Source: Sabellastarte sp. h YS-2021
Lineage: Eukaryota; Annelida; Polychaeta; Sabellida; Sabellidae
Direction of reading: 5' to 3'
Assembly (NCBI GenBank): GCA_964017235.1
Contig: OZ024927.1
Span: 23,331,160-23,395,159 of the forward strand
Length of the DNA: 64,000 bases
This document shows, piece after piece, positions 63,630 through 64,000 of this stretch. Made by a program: the position numbers and the translations under genes. Within the stretch, counting starts at the first letter, position 1. Each line of letters opens with the position of its first letter. The notes below the pieces were generated by a model. The model saw only the letters and a program-made list of their open reading frames with translations. It was not told the DNA's origin and did not search any database.

Positions 63630-63990
63630 ACTCAGTGAGTGCATACCTCCACCACGGAAGACTTTCCCGAGAATTCAGGATTTTTTTTGTATCCTAAATA
63701 TATGATCCAGATCTTTCCCAAAATGTAATAACTTTTTCCCTTTGACCAGACCCAATTACCTAATTAAAAAATTTCATGAAGATCTGTTCATTACTTTTGA
63801 AATAATGTCACTTAGAAATACAAATTTAAACTCAATTCTTCCTTTGATCTGGCCAACCACATAAAAAGATTCATAAAGATCAGTTCATTGCTTTTGGGGT
63901 TATCACAAAAACTGACTGACAGACAAGCAGACAGACAGACGAACACACCCAAAAACATAACCTGGCTGTTGGTAGGTAATTATAACAGTA
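63630..63990. repeat. Dispersed repeat fragment at window edge
   Basis: It contains gcactcagtgagtgcatacc + tccacca, atccagatctttcccaaaat, and two parallel blocks (ttcatgaagatctgttcatt and ttcataaagatcagttcatt), ending with a gacagacagac run. Partly shared with 45420 and 46862. Unknown class. Confidence 0.6.
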
Positions 63991-64000
63991 CACTCCAAAA

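Overview
This window is animal genomic DNA, most likely from a mollusc or a close lophotrochozoan. It is AT-rich, its introns have GT/AG ends, and it carries tRNA-, 5S- and Meta/V-type SINEs, a DIRS tyrosine-recombinase retrotransposon and jockey/CR1-type LINEs, a mix typical of molluscs. The taxon is an inference; nothing in the window fixes the species.

Only one host gene is visible. It lies on the minus strand and fills the window: an axonemal outer-arm dynein heavy chain of the DNAH5/DNAH8 (gamma-type) group. I placed 28 coding exons between 60211 and 5054. Every junction has a GT donor and an AG acceptor, and all 28 join in one open frame of about 1,297 codons. They encode only the N-terminal tail of a protein that is normally about 4,600 residues, including the DHC_N1 region. 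The linker, the AAA+ motor and the stalk lie beyond the low-coordinate edge, and the first coding exon lies beyond 60211 or was not recognised. No second host gene is supported on either strand.

The rest is intron, inflated by transposons. Positions 1-3284 are part of a degenerate DIRS-like element (copy 1), interrupted by a 509-bp hAT-type MITE. Positions 3573-5010 are flanked by 15-bp inverted repeats and contain six copies of a ~155-bp repeat. Positions 5450-7457 hold dispersed repeats, including a TIR element with internal tandem repeats whose sister is at 60726-61707. Positions 9628-15236 are a long AT-rich intron with a 353-bp foldback palindrome. A full-length tRNA SINE sits at 15622-15861. 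A ~30-bp minisatellite at 16440-16866 runs directly out of an exon and repeats that exon's splice donor. Positions 20341-22440 hold nested dispersed repeats.

Positions 25843-31908 are a nearly complete but dead DIRS element (copy 2) with inverted terminal repeats, an internal complementary region, RT/RNase H remains and a tyrosine recombinase. Further along are two 5S-derived SINEs (about 38950-39178 and 47016-47236), a LINE with a (CTTA)n tail (42585-44340), a second hAT MITE with a perfect target duplication (46284-46783), two more LINE fragments (55975-56830 and 57283-58230), and tRNA-derived SINE remains at 53340-53440 and 63340-63494.

I found no evidence for a new multi-gene system. The most unusual observations are the splice-donor minisatellite, the DIRS/hAT nesting with a natural empty site in the same window, the foldback palindrome, and the 5S SINE pair.
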